From contig OU612072.1 of NCBI GenBank assembly GCA_914767715.1, forward strand, positions 25,792,001 through 25,856,000: a stretch of DNA of 64,000 bases, in the 5' to 3' direction. The DNA is from Membranipora membranacea (Eukaryota > Bryozoa > Gymnolaemata > Cheilostomatida > Membraniporidae). Positions within the stretch are counted from its first letter, which is position 1. Each line of letters starts with the position of its first letter. The translations under genes were made by a program, and so were the position numbers. The notes under the pieces were generated by a model that was given only the letters and a program-made list of their open reading frames with translations, was not told where the DNA came from and did no database searches. Shown piece after piece: positions 35,250 to 46,830 of the stretch.

Positions 35250-35927
35250 TTAGAAGTTCAAACTACCTTTAGATATATTCACAAGTGCCTCCCTCACAAG
35301 TTTCGGACCTGTGTTAGCGATTATCCATGATGCGTCGCTGTTCAGAAATAAATATAAATATATGATGAATTAAATGAAAGTTTGACATGAGAAGATGATG
35401 GATACTGATCTGGACTAAACACCACAACTTTTAATAACCCACCGTATTTCCCACTCTGATAAATAAACAGTGATGCGTGAGGTTTTTCAAAGTCTTGGTT
35501 CACATAATTGATTTGTAGTTATTAAAGCTTCCTGATATTTCTGATAAAATAATACATACAGCAAGAAATAATATCTACATTAGTTCTGGAGCATTTTCTT
35601 CAGACCACAAAACCGGAAGTTTGATGGGGAGGATGAAGATTCCATGATCAGTAGATATAGAAGAGAACTCAGTGTGCAGGTTTTCCTGAAGACCAAGATG
35701 ACCCTGTGTCATCTAACTTGTGCACAGATGATTCTGTAACTTTTTCATTTATTCATTTTTTAGCAGTGCACCAATGATGATTTCTTTAGGTGTAGATATC
35801 AAATTTCTGAATTCACAGTTTACTTACTGTGTGACGGCTTTTTTGTCGACCTTATTCTCCACCTACGACGGCCATCAGCAACAACAATCATCATCATCAG
35901 TATCGCCAAAACAGCTACCAACCTCAT
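35250..35927 (-). CDS. Secreted cationic peptide gene, copy A, 52 residues
   Basis: Exon 2 (35,943-35,828) follows CTTTTCTTCTTTCAG. ATG at 35,927 starts the signal peptide MRLVAVLAILMMMIVVADG, followed directly by RRRWRIRSTKKPSH. It ends in phase 1 at a GTAAGT donor. Exon 3 from 35,308, after CGCTAACACAG, continues in frame: a junction Ser, then PKLVREALVNISKGSLNF and TAA at 35,252-35,250. The mature part carries roughly nine net positive charges and no cysteine; the C-terminal half could form an amphipathic helix. It is probably secreted, with a host-defence-type composition; function is inferred only. An alternative acceptor (TTTATTTCTGAACAG, exon from 35,337) has a better pyrimidine tract but would end after TTHHG. 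Copy B at 55.7-56.4 kb has the same exon structure. Confidence 0.6.
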
Positions 35928-36517
35928 TATGACAGGATGTTTACTGAAAGAAGAAAAGAGTTTAAAGCAAGACATATAAGCAGGTGTGTTCGTTATGATA
36001 GAGAGCTCGTTCACAGTTTAAGGTAAAATAGGGATAGAGGAATCAGCGTGTGGAACTAAACTCATGAACTTGTGAAATTTTTTTGAACATTATGAGGAAT
36101 AATAAGGAATAATATCTGAAATAATTTAAACATACTGCTAGTATCCTTACATATTAAGAAACAAGCAGTGTTAATAAGATCACACAATATATGCAATTCT
36201 ATTAATTAAAATTTTGAAACCAACAGTAGTATATTGTAAAAAATCTTAATCTAAAGGAAGAATAATTACTAATGCCAAAGTGAAAACACAGAATGGCTCT
36301 CAATATTTCTCACACACAAATTTTCTTTTGCCTCCAATTTCCAAATAAGTGTTGCAGTAGGAGGCAAGGTGATCACAGGACTATTATATGAAAAGATTAA
36401 AATCAATTAGAAAGTTAATATGGAACACAATCTCAGTCATACTTAATTATTTCAGATGTCTTCTATTTAAACAATTTCATATAAAAATAACTATTTATCA
36501 AATTTAGGTTAACTGAC

Positions 36518-36612
36518 CTAAGTAATTGATGCTTGATCTTCTTTGTATGGTCTCCTCTACTCTCCCTTACAGTACAGTACTGAATATACGCTGTCGGCAT
36601 CCGTCTTTTATA
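36518..36612 (-). promoter_or_regulatory. TATA box and non-coding first exon of peptide gene A
   Basis: TATAAAAG on the minus strand (36,612-36,605) is followed by an untranslated exon ending at 36,518 with donor GTCAGT (36,517-36,512). Spacing is 87 bases, the same as in copy B. The intron to the signal exon is about 570 bases. Confidence 0.6.
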
Positions 36613-37560
36613 CTATGCTTCTCTCATTAATCAAAGCCTTAGTTTGTGTAAGAAATAGCGTTGAAAGGCTTTCTTCTCCTTTGTGATGCGCCTATGCCCA
36701 CAAAAGGTAAGGCTTCGCCTTAAATTTATGAACACCCCATATTCAATCAATGATAGCGAAAACTGTTGACGCAAATCCGAAATCAAAGGCAGCGCAGCGA
36801 TTATATATAAATTGTTTGCTCACTCGAAAGCAAGAAATGATTGAAAATATGTTGTCTTTAAGCGTTGATCCAGTGCAAAAAATTCTTTATTGGCGTTAAC
36901 TCACTATCAAAGTTAATTTTGCAAAATTTGGTACGCAGCCAAGTTATTTCTGATTCGCTAAACAATTTCAAGGTTATTCTCTCACCAAGGGGTAATTTAT
37001 GATTAGTAGAAACCAAACAGAAATTCAGGGCTTCTAACTGTATACATGAGAATTTTACAACAAGTTTTCTATTTTTTATTGCATTAAAGCATATTGACAC
37101 TCAATGTATGTGTCTTGTGCCTAACAAATGTGTTGTTCATCTGAAGTTTAATTGAAGAAAAGAAAAGCTAGGGTTAGGATGGGAAATATTTAGTTTGTTT
37201 TAAATGCTGATACAATTCACAGGTATTGTTTACCAGGTATGCATATCTGATTTTTTGATGACCTGTCAACATAAAATGTGACGCTTGGGACATCAACCAA
37301 CAACCCCTATTTTAATGAGAATAGTTCTAGCATGGTATGTTTTTTGCACAGTAAATACTATAAGTGATTTTGCTTAGTCACCTTCATGTTGCAGGCAGTG
37401 ATAAATCCCTGTTGAAAGCAGTAGACCTTTATAAATGGTTGTCATATCTTTAATTTCATTCAATGGATTTCTGCCAGGTGTTGTCCCTCATTATAGGGGG
37501 CCATGAACAGCTGAGCCCATGTATTTGCATTATTTGTAATTGCTAGCAGACCACATCTTT
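36613..37560. other. End of copy A, no gene
   Basis: It is colinear with 57,049-58,024. Similarity ends at GCTAGCAGACCACAT; the next bases here (CTTTTGGTCTGACTGCC) are replaced in copy B by the start of an LTR element. Confidence 0.6.
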
Positions 37561-39215
37561 TGGTCTGACTGCCAGGAAAATGATGCTACATATTAAAACC
37601 ACAGAGTAAACAGGCTGGCCATCAAATAAGTTCTCAAACCACAAAATTTGGTGCACAGAGCTATTTCTAGCTGTTAGATGAAGCAAAACAGCACCCTAGA
37701 TACAAAACTGTAATCTTGCAATGCTAACTTGATGACATACCCCAATGTCATCGAGTTATCAAAAACAAATATACAATGTTGGTCACCAGCTCATCACTTA
37801 CCGATGGTGACCAGGAGATCAAAATATGTTATTAGGGCAATGTCATCTATGAGAAGGTTGTGACGCACAGGAGTTTCACAACTTAATATAGTATATATGC
37901 GTGGAAGAAAAGGCAGAAAAAATTCTCAGAAATCTTCTTGACCTAATTCCAACTCTAAGTTTCCCTCTAAGCACTAGTAAGTGATGAGGTCACCAGCACT
38001 TTATGGAGAATTAGTTATGCTGTTAGGTAACCATCATGTTGCTAGGTTACCCTCATGCTGCTAGATTAGCTCATGTAGATGCAGGCCAGTATTTCTAGGG
38101 GAGGCAGGGATGCTCAGCCACCCCTAGAATGCTCAATCGAGTGCCCTAAAAATCGAATGTTCCAGTTCAGAATCTGCTTATTTGGGACTTTTATTTGCAA
38201 TTAATCACTAATTGTCACATAATAAGATAGAATATAATACATATCTGTCATATATGGTACCAATTCTAGCCTCATTCTGAACCATGTTGATTTTGACAGT
38301 AAACAGTAAAAACAAAGGAGGAAATTAAAGTGACTAGACAGATAAGACTATAGTTAAGTAAAGGTAACTAATTCACTGTTAAACAGTGTGGAATGATAGC
38401 ACTGTTTGCTTGCTCTGTTTGAGGCTTTGCTCAACATTTTAACAACAGGCTCGACAATATCAGACGATAAATCAAAGTCACTTTAAATTCACTTAGTCCT
38501 GTGGATTTATGCAGCGGTTAGAAATGCAAATTCAGTCAAAAAATGGTCACATCCACTGATATTTGGCAATCTCATCATCAACCTGATTCCTTTGCCATCA
38601 AAGACAAATGGATAATAGTGTAGCTTTTCTATGTACTGTTCAAGTATTTAATCAATTGACTGGTTGATCTATAAAATTGTATGTTTTCAATTAACTCTGT
38701 AGAAATAATCATTCCTACTATCAGTTAAATCTTTGATCTTAATTATTTGTATTTATTGTAACCAATGTATCCTTTACAGATAAATCCAGCCTAGTAAGAG
38801 TGGTTATCATGTACATGTCAGTAAAAATTTCTGCAAAACAAGGGTCTATACAGATGTAGGATAAAATATTTGTCTTTGTCCACTAAATGACATTGGGCAA
38901 TCTCATCATTAACTTTATTTTGCTAAATTGCAGTTATTTATCTATACTGTTATCTCTGCTTGACCTAACAGCTAGAAATAGCTGAACACATTAATTTTTG
39001 TTGTTCAAGAACTTTGGTCATCACAGTTTGCAGATTTTTTAAATTAAATGGGGTAGGAGGTACTATAGATGATCATGCTATCAGCGTTAGGTCTGTTTAT
39101 AAGATTAAGTAAACAAGAGATCCATTATTCATGTAAATCATTATATATTACCACAATATTACCGCTAGACAGTTTTGAATGTGCATCAAGTCTTTTATGA
39201 GGTGCATGACACTCT
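37561..39215. repeat. Spacer between duplications: dispersed-repeat fragments
   Basis: Positions 37,620-37,750 carry the dispersed family in plus orientation (CACAAAATTTGG...GAGCTATTTCTAGCTGTTAG). Positions 38,210-38,500 are the inverse of 20,650-21,000, and 38,560-39,010 are the inverse of 43,740-44,190. No gene. Confidence 0.65.
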
Positions 39216-41580
39216 TGTAAATAAATCGAGGTCCGGTTTCTGTCTGTAAATCAGTTTACGCCAAGTTGAGATGGGAGGGGGTCGACTGAACAATTCCTAA
39301 TATTCAGGCAGATAGGTAAATTTGTTCACAAATTATTGTCCAATTGGGTGCTCAACCATTTTTAAATTTTCATATGCTTAAAGTGCTCGGCTTGACAGTG
39401 ATTGAGGGCTAGAGCCTAATTGATATTGGACGCACAAGCGTTGTGTGGGGGCAAGGAAATATCTTTTATTTTTTTATTCGTTCAATATTGAGGCATCTGA
39501 TGCATGCTTTTGATCAAATAGCTACTTTAAACTTGATGTTTATCATGACAAAAGAGTGTGAAAAAAATTGAATATAGGTTTTAGGTTGATGTTAGGAGCA
39601 AAGGGAAAATCAACAGGAATTCGATTAGCTGATATCAAAACTTCCTAAGTCGGAAAAACTAGGTCGACACTACCCAGATTAACACGTTCATAGGTCTCCT
39701 GTTTGCTTTGGCTTTGGAATCAGAACTGACAGATTCGAAGATAACTACTACTAACTATTATCCACAGAAATGTAATTTTTCACAATGACGGTATTTGAGG
39801 GGATAAAAGAGTCTAGGATTCGATAATCAGAGTATTCACATTCAGTGCAGGCTAATTTACAGAAATAAATAGAACCATCATTTATTATTACAACAGTTCC
39901 ATGAACCGCATAAATGGCTTTAAAGATGCACATTAAAAAGATCTGAAAGTAATCATGTGGTCATATATATGACCTATTTAGGATTAATGAATCCTAACAC
40001 TGATCACATAGTCATCCTCAATACCTCCAACCCGGAGTTAGTATTAAAGTTTCTGCAAACCTTGGTGACATCTTCTCAATGTAAATATTACTCACTGGTT
40101 GTATAGACATGAAAAGATAAGCCATTTGGCTTTACTGGAGCGTATTACATGTCAGTAGCTGTTAATTGTGAAATATAGGGGTTCCAACTCCAAGTACCAA
40201 AGTTTCTATTATTCACGTCTGGTACCTCAGTATTTTCTTGCTGAATTTGATCCCCCTGGTTTATCTGGGCATGCCTTTCTCAATCCACAAAATTTAATGT
40301 GTTGAGCTATTTCTAGCTGTTAAATCAAGCAAAAAAACAGTCCAGATAAATATCTGTAAATTTGCAAAACAAAGATGATGATGACTTTGCGGAATATCAT
40401 CAAGTTGACAACAACAAATCTGTTATCTTACATCAAAATGGATTAGTCTTTTGCAGAGATTTATTGCGATCTACATCAAAGTAACTCTCATCACGCTATT
40501 TATGTTTATCTGACCATCACTAATCAATATATTGAGCTGTACATTCCTGTTATTGCTGAAATCAGGTTGATGACATTGATATAACAGCTAAAAATAGCTA
40601 AACACATTAAATTTTGTGGTTTGAGAACTTTGTCCAGTTCGCGCAGATTACCCAAGGGGGTGGGGGGCTCAAATTCTGCAAAAAAATACTGAGGTACCAG
40701 AAGTAAATAGAAACTTCGGTACTTGGAGTTTGAACACATTGTATTTAACAATAAACAGCTACTGACATGTAATATGCTCCAGTAAAGCCGAATGGCTCAT
40801 CTTTTCATGTCAATACAACCAGTGAGTGATATTTGCATTGAGAAGATGTCACCAAGGTTTGCAGAAACTTTCATACTAAATCCGGGTTGGAAGTATTAAG
40901 GATGACTACGTGATTAGTGTTAGGATTCATTATTCCTAAATAGGTCATAATATGACCTATTTAGGAATAATCAATCCTAACACATTTTATATATCACCAC
41001 ATTATTACCTTCAGATCTTTTTAATGTTCATTTTTAAAGCCATTTATGATGTCATGGAACTGTTGTAAAAATAAATGATGGTTCTATTTATGTCTGTAAA
41101 TTACCCTGCACTGAACATGAACACTTTGATGGTCCAATACTAGACTATTTTCCCTCTTCAAATTTCGTCATCATAAACAAATCACAGTTCTGTAGATAAA
41201 CGTAGTCATCTTTGAATCTGTCAGCGCTATTCTAAAACTAAAGCAAATAGGAAACCTATGAACATGTTTACACTGCATATCGTCGAGCTAGTTTTTCCGA
41301 TTTCACAAGTTTTTTACCAACTAATCTAATTCCTGTCGATTTTCCCTATGCTCCTAGCATCAGTCAGTCATTATAGCTTGTGATATCGGATTCAAACGGA
41401 TATCGGGGAATTTAAGGTCAATTAGACACCATCTTGCCGCAATCCAATTATCCAAGGCTCCAATTGATAGTCAATGCAGAGGTAATGTATTTGCCTGAAG
41501 ATTAGGAATTGTTGAGTTGACCCCTTCCCACCTCAACTTGGCCTAAAATGATTTACAGACAGAAATCGGACCTTCATCTA
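39216..41580. repeat. Second large palindrome, arms about 1.1 kb
   Basis: Arm 39,216-40,335 pairs with 40,570-41,580 inverted. The pairing is plain at GGTCCGGTTTCTGTCTGTAAA (39,231) against its complement near 41,560, at ATAGAACCATCATTTATT, at CCTTGGTGACATCTTCTCAA and at CCAAGTACCRAAGTTTCTA. The loop is about 235 bases. A perfect small dyad, CTAAATAGGTCATAATATGA followed by CCTATTTAG, lies at 40,937. The right arm ends where duplication copy B begins. A 60-codon minus frame at 39,751-39,933 lies in one arm only and is broken in the other. Confidence 0.85.
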
Positions 41581-41629
41581 TTTTAAAAGTTCCTTCACTG
41601 ACATGTTGCTAGTAGTCTGACTTATATTT

Positions 41630-43168
41630 ATGGATATGGATGATTTATTCTGTCTCTGCCAAGTGGTTGAGAAATAAAAGCGTCTGTTGAGCTCATAATA
41701 AAAATATTGAAATACTGTATAACATAAAAATGTTGCAGTGTTGTACCGTTATTAAATGAAACTCAGAAAATTATTTTATTTAACAATTTGATGCATTGTG
41801 CTCTAAGACAGTTCATACGAATATCAACTCTACACTTCAAGGCACGGTAGCACCCTGAAGGTAGCTTATCTAGCTCAAAAAGAGGGTCATTCTCAGTGGC
41901 GTACATTCTAAAGCACTTGTGAAAACAACGTTCATAGACATCAGATATGTTGGAGAATCTGCATCCTGCTAGATAACCTGCTATGGAGATCACATTGCCA
42001 ATAGATTTTTCACAATAATTGGACATATGACCAAAAACAGTGCACAGATGGTAAATAAAAACGCACTCAATGAACGTGACATAGCATCTCAATCTGATTG
42101 GTTTAGGCAGTCTGAGGAATGATAGATGTTCCATAATAAAAAGTCGCTTTCTAGCTTTCCTAACATACACTATGGTATGATCTTTAAAAGTGAGCTTGGA
42201 GTCAATAGAAGTGCCAAGGTATACAAATTGATCGACTTGTTGAACCTCAGTACTGGTAATGATGATGTTATCACAGCTTGGATTATTATATTTGTTACTA
42301 ATAATCATTTCCTTTGTTTTTGTGACATTTAGTATGAGGTCATTGGCACAGAACCAGTCAGTGAGGAATTCCACAGCTGAGTCCAGTGTTGATGGTGTCT
42401 TAGATGTGCAGAGCACTAATAGGATAGTGTTATCTGAGTATTTGATCAGGTGGTAGTTACTATATAGTGGTAAAGGCATATTCTGGACATATATGGAGAA
42501 TAGCAGTGGGCTCCAGACGCACCCCTGTGGATTGCCAGTGGATGTTGTTTTGACAGCAGAGAATTGACATTTAACTTCCAGTTTTTGTCTCCCATCTGTC
42601 AGGAAGTTGTATATAAGGTTGATGATGTTGCCGTGTAGGGGGGAATTTACGAGTTGGTCTATCAGCGTATTGGGGCTAATGGTGTTAAAAGCACTCGTAA
42701 AATCAACAAACAAGCAGTGTACATAGTTTTTGGAGTTGGAGTCAAGATTTTTAGTAACTATATCAAGTAACATTGCTAGTGCATCCTCTGTAGACCTGCG
42801 CTCTCTGTAGGTGAACTGGGACTCGTCCATCATACAGCCAGATATCATAGGTTTGGTGACCCTCTCAAATGTTTTAGCCACGATAGACGTAAGGGCCACT
42901 GGTCGATAATCCTTGGCTACGTTGGCAGTGTTTGATTTAGGAATTGGTTTTATTATAGCGGTTTTCCATATTAGCGGAAACTCACCCAGCTTGATGCAGC
43001 TGTTGAATAGATCACAGAGAGGTTGACTCAGAGAATATGCCGCCATCTTCAGCACCCTGCCAGGAATGCCATCTGGCCCCGGACCTTTGTTTGGGTCTGT
43101 TTGACGTAGACATTTGATGACCTCATCTACGCGTATCTCAGGACACACGTCATTTAGTATCACACATT
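41630..43168 (-). mobile_element. Rex1-like LINE inserted in copy B
   Basis: Copy A has the empty site near 21,100. The element is minus-strand and truncated at the 5' end just before the first RT block. Its 3' end reads AATAAATCATCCATATCC, like the ATCC-type tails of the other Rex1-like elements here. It belongs to the same group but not the same subfamily as the copies at 12.8 and 32.6 kb, judged from protein differences. Confidence 0.9.
41763..43165 (-). CDS. Reverse transcriptase fragment, open for about 465 codons
   Basis: The coding frame is uninterrupted from the truncation point to TAA at 41,763: VDEVIKCLRQTDPNKGPGPD, DYRPVALTSIVAKTFERV, FTYRERRSTEDALAML, LFVDFTSAFNTISPNTL, TGNPQGCVWSPLLFSIYV, LIKYSDNTILLVL, LNVTKTKEM, QFVYLGTSIDSKL, and a Cys-containing C-terminus LPSGCYRALKCRVDIR. 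The YADD catalytic box is YSDN, so the second metal-binding Asp is lost and the enzyme would be inactive despite the open frame. The endonuclease is absent. The apparent upstream start codon lies in flanking DNA and is not meaningful. It is a young insertion by frame intactness, though the source copy may already have carried the change. Confidence 0.85.
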
Positions 43169-43689
43169 TTTTTAAACTGCAAGTTTCTAACATAATTAAT
43201 TGTACATTAACTAAAATACATTGAAAACATATAGGCGGCAATGAGCAAAATGATACAGTGAATTACGTTATGCAAAAGCGTGATGAAAATTTATTCAGTC
43301 TTACATATAAAGCACATTGTGCACAACAATGGATCACCTTTTTCGGTGACTGTTTAGAATCGAAAGAGTAAAGTTTATGCTCATAACTTCTCTACTATTG
43401 GATAAATCATCAAACTCCATGATCAAATCCTCAGAAATACTCTCTAGTTTAATGGAAGCTGGTGTGTATAACATGTTGTGTGACCGCTTTTTTGGCTGGA
43501 GAAGGGTGCATGTTTTGGACCAAATAAAGCCAGTTTAGCCACAATGAAAAAAAAGTGAGAGTGGAAGTGACAGTACAAGCGATATATCACATCTTGTTTA
43601 CTAAATCTCAAAAAACTGACCAAACGCTGATAGCTAGATCAACCATTGTACCTCCTACCCGGATTTAATTTAAGAAAATTCTGCAAAGT

Positions 43690-44290
43690 TTTATGACCAA
43701 AATTCTCAAACCACAAAATTTAATCTGTTGAGCTATTTCTAGCTGTCAGATCAAGCGAAAATAACAGCCTTGATAGATAACTGTCATATCGCAAAAACAA
43801 AGTTGATGATGAGATTGCCAAATGTCATTTAGTGAACAAAGAAAAATCTTTTATCCTACATGAGTATGAACAGGTGTTTTGCAGACAACTTTACAGTCAA
43901 GTACATGAGAATCACTCTTACTAGGCTGGATTTATCTGTAAAGGATACATTGGTGACAATATATACAAATAATAATGATCGAAGATTTAATTGATAGTAG
44001 GAATGAATATTTCTACAGGGTTAATTGAAAAGATTCAATTTTATAGATCAACCGTTCAATTGATTAAATAATTGAACAGTTCATAGAAAAGCTACCACTA
44101 TAATCAATTTGTCTTTAATGGCGAAGAAATCAGGTTGATGATGAGGTTTCATAATATCAGTGGATGTGAACAAATTATTTATAATGTGAAATATGAAAAC
44201 ATCTACATAAGGGTAATCTAGCAACATGACTGATTGTTCATAAAATCTCAATCACCTCATCGTTCACTGGTGCTCAGAAGGAAAATGAAG
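43690..44290 (+). repeat. Dispersed repeat family, copy inside duplication B
   Basis: It matches 18,575-19,650 in the same orientation and 38,560-39,010 inverted: GAGCTATTTCTAGCTGTCAG, GATGATGAGATTGCCAAATG, GATACATTGGTGACAAT, GTAGGAATGAATATTTCTA, and at its end CACTGGTGCTCAG. It is absent from copy A at this position, so it arrived or was retained after duplication. Confidence 0.7.
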
Positions 44291-44369
44291 AATTGGTATG
44301 AGGGCAAGGTCATTATTCAGAAAGTTTTCTACATCTGATCCACTCATTGTGGCGACCAAACAAAAAGCT

Positions 44370-44757
44370 GTGACCCACATAACTCATAGCCTATGTATCC
44401 TAGCAAAAAATGACAACAATATGGTGTATAGTTTTAAGGTTGGACATTTTAAAACAGTTGGAAAAACAGTCTCTATGATAAATACAGAATAAATTATGAC
44501 CTATCAAAGGATACACGATAAAGATCAATTTAAACATGAGTTCCTAAGCAAATGCCCATCAGGACGCTACCGCACCAGTAGGTACAGAGTTGCCTGGGGT
44601 CTAGACTGCTTTTTATGCAATCTGATTCACGCACTAAACAATATTCTTTTTTAACTTGTATCACAGAGACCTGATTTTTCTATGTTTTGTCTTTTGCAAT
44701 TGTATACACCGAATTCCACGGCTTTTTGTGAGTTATAGTAATAAATCCATCCATCCA
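44370..44757 (+). mobile_element. Chimera: palindrome-element fragment plus 3' end of a Rex1-like LINE
   Basis: Positions 44,370-44,515 match 48,510-48,655 (CATAACTCATAGCCTATGTA, ACAATATGGTGTATAG). Immediately after, 44,525-44,757 match the C-terminus and 3' end of the 32.6 kb LINE (AAATGCCCATCAGGACGCTA; AATAAATCCATCCATCC at the end). The LINE part is strongly 5'-truncated, leaving about 40 codons of coding sequence. Confidence 0.75.
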
Positions 44758-45833
44758 ACAGCACTCTGACTTCGGCTGTCCTACTAATGGGTCCAAAATC
44801 TCTGGGAAGCTGGTAATACAGTATGTTGATTTACAATACACAGGATTAATAATTATTTAATTATCTGATATCAGAGAGGTCTAATTCTAATCTGATTTCG
44901 ACTTTTTTTTTGTTTCATATTATTGAGGCATAAAAAGGTATCAAAAGTCTTAGATAATGTTTGTCAACCTGTACAAAAAAGCAGTAAAGCCTGCAACAAA
45001 AGTTGTGGCATATAAAAACAGCTTATTTTGAGCACGCATCACTTTGCATGGGAGTACATCAAATACAGTAAAGTAAATACATGAGTTTACATAAAGTATC
45101 GCCCCAAACTAACATTAGTAGGAGGCAAAAGCTGCAGTGAATATTTATTGCGATCAGCTGACTAACCAAACTAGAGCACTAGCTCACTTACTTTGCCACA
45201 TACAAATTTTGGATTGGCAGTTTTAAGTCTCTATAACATATTAGCTAGGCACACTGCAATGCATATTAATTATGCAGTTTATTTATATTAATTGGTTTCA
45301 CATCTTTGATCGCCTGTTGCTAGATTGTCACAGGAGATTTTGAGACAAGCTAAAACGTAATCGCCATCTGCTTTAGTTATCCACATTGGAGGTTTGAATC
45401 TCTATTCCTCCCTTTCCTACAACAAAGCAGTGAGATATATTATTATGGTAAATATATCTACCCAGTTATCCTCTCACTGAACAAATTATAAGGCTAAGAA
45501 TTGATGGCTTGTTGAAGCTATATCATCATCTGACCTCGTGGGAGGGCCGTAGTTTAGAAAAACATGGTAGGGGAGGCAAAATTTTGTGACGAGTCCTAAG
45601 CATCACCAACAAGCTCCTATCTGAACATTTTAAGAGATATAATTAGCAAATGGATAGTGTTTTAAGGCCACTGCCTCCCTAGAACTACGGACCTGAGTGG
45701 TAGTGCATTGTGGGAGCCACAAATGTCATATTCCTTTGCTATTTGAGAAACATATTGAGCGTCAGTATATTGTATACACATACAGTATTTTACTCTAATT
45801 CTGGATCTGATCGCTACTTTTCTTATCTCTTAC

Positions 45834-46830
45834 CGCAAAGAACTTTCATATCCTTCATATCTTCAAATATATCTCCAAACTGATCAGCAGGGAGAGGAGC
45901 TCTGCTTTCCTATAAATAATTCGATAGAATAATTATTTGTGATTTAGGTTCAGTCACTCAGTCACTCAGTCACTCAGTCACTCAGTCACTCAGTCACTCA
46001 GTCACTCAGTCACTCAGTCTGTCAGTCTATTGCCTGCGCTCACTGTTTGGTGGACCACCCTTGCACAACTAGCAGGTCAGCTGCTACTCTCGTCTTTCTG
46101 GCTATCTGGTCGGGCTGTTATCACCAGAGAGTAACCCAACATGCAAGCATTGTCTATCTCTTGAAAAACACCTACATGGCGTAGTTTAGGCGGTATTACA
46201 TGCAAAAATTTCCTATATTTGTAAGCATTTAGGGACAGCTGATAGAACCCCCAACCCTCAACCCCAGAAGTAACTGACCTTGTCATCCACAAACTCTATA
46301 CCAAGCATGAATCCCTTTCCTCTGACATCACCGACAAACTTGAACTCATCTCTTAGCTCAGCTAGCTTCAGTAAGAAGCGTGTACCGAGCTCATGGGCGA
46401 TCTAAAACAATAAAAAACTTTGTACCAAGCTCACAGCGTTCTTAAGGAAGGAAGCGATAAAAGTAATTTTACGCAATGTTTACACTCAACCCATGTAATG
46501 TCTGGACAATGATAGCACGATATGCAGATATAAACTAATGCGCGCTTGTCTCCACATAATTATGGTATTATTATCAAGTACATACTATGTATAGACAGAA
46601 ATATAATTCTAAATATTACCTATACAAGTTTTACCTGGATACGTTCAGCAAAGACTCCGCCAATCCTGCCTTTAGGAGAGCAGCACGTCAGGGCGTCTTG
46701 TATCTCATTGATATATTCACTGGGCCTGACATTCTCCTGCTTGGCAGTCACATGATTTATCAGCTTTTACAGGTGAATCTCTGCAGGCTTTACCTCCCTA
46801 TGGTCCTTTGTACGGGTCGGGATTTCTCAA
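45834..46830 (-). pseudogene. AGXT2: AGXT2-like aminotransferase pseudogene, copy B, 3' exons
   Basis: Three exons on the minus strand: 46,830-46,635, 46,401-46,279 and 45,909-45,834. The first begins LRNPDPYKGP followed by TAG where Trp is conserved. It continues GGKACRDSPVKADKSCDCQA, then suffers a frame slip near 46,717, after which EYINEIQDALTCCSPKGRIG and GVFAERIQ run to the GTAAAA donor. The second is intact ([30 protein letters not shown]). The third is intact (ESRAPLPADQFGDIFEDMKD) and ends in phase 1. Thus B retains residues that A has lost, and each copy has its own stop codons. The exon or exons with the PLP lysine and the FNTFGGNP-type motif are absent in both, so the loss predates duplication. 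Terminal exons beyond 45.83 kb were not found. Confidence 0.85.
45951..46019. repeat. (CACTCAGT)n tandem repeat, copy B
   Basis: An 8-bp unit, about eight and a half copies, against about four and a half in copy A. Confidence 0.9.

Larger units (their letters stand above)
21060..37560 (+). repeat. Segmental duplication, copy A (about 16.5 kb)
   Basis: It is colinear with 41,590-58,024. Both begin near CACTGACAYGTTGCTAGTAG and remain alignable through the AGXT2 exons, the 8-bp, 31-bp and 13-bp tandem repeats and the peptide gene, until GCTAGCAGACCACAT. By eye most stretches are about 90-95 percent alike. Copy A carries two LINEs that B lacks. It lacks a LINE and three other blocks present in B. 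The two copies are in direct orientation with about 4 kb between them. Confidence 0.9.

Noticed and set aside
39751-39933. 60-codon minus frame in the second palindrome (FKAIYAVHGTVVIINDGSIY)
   Set aside because: The same sequence in the opposite arm is broken by stops and frame changes, so it is not a maintained gene. It may be a fragment of an old coding sequence, but I cannot name it.
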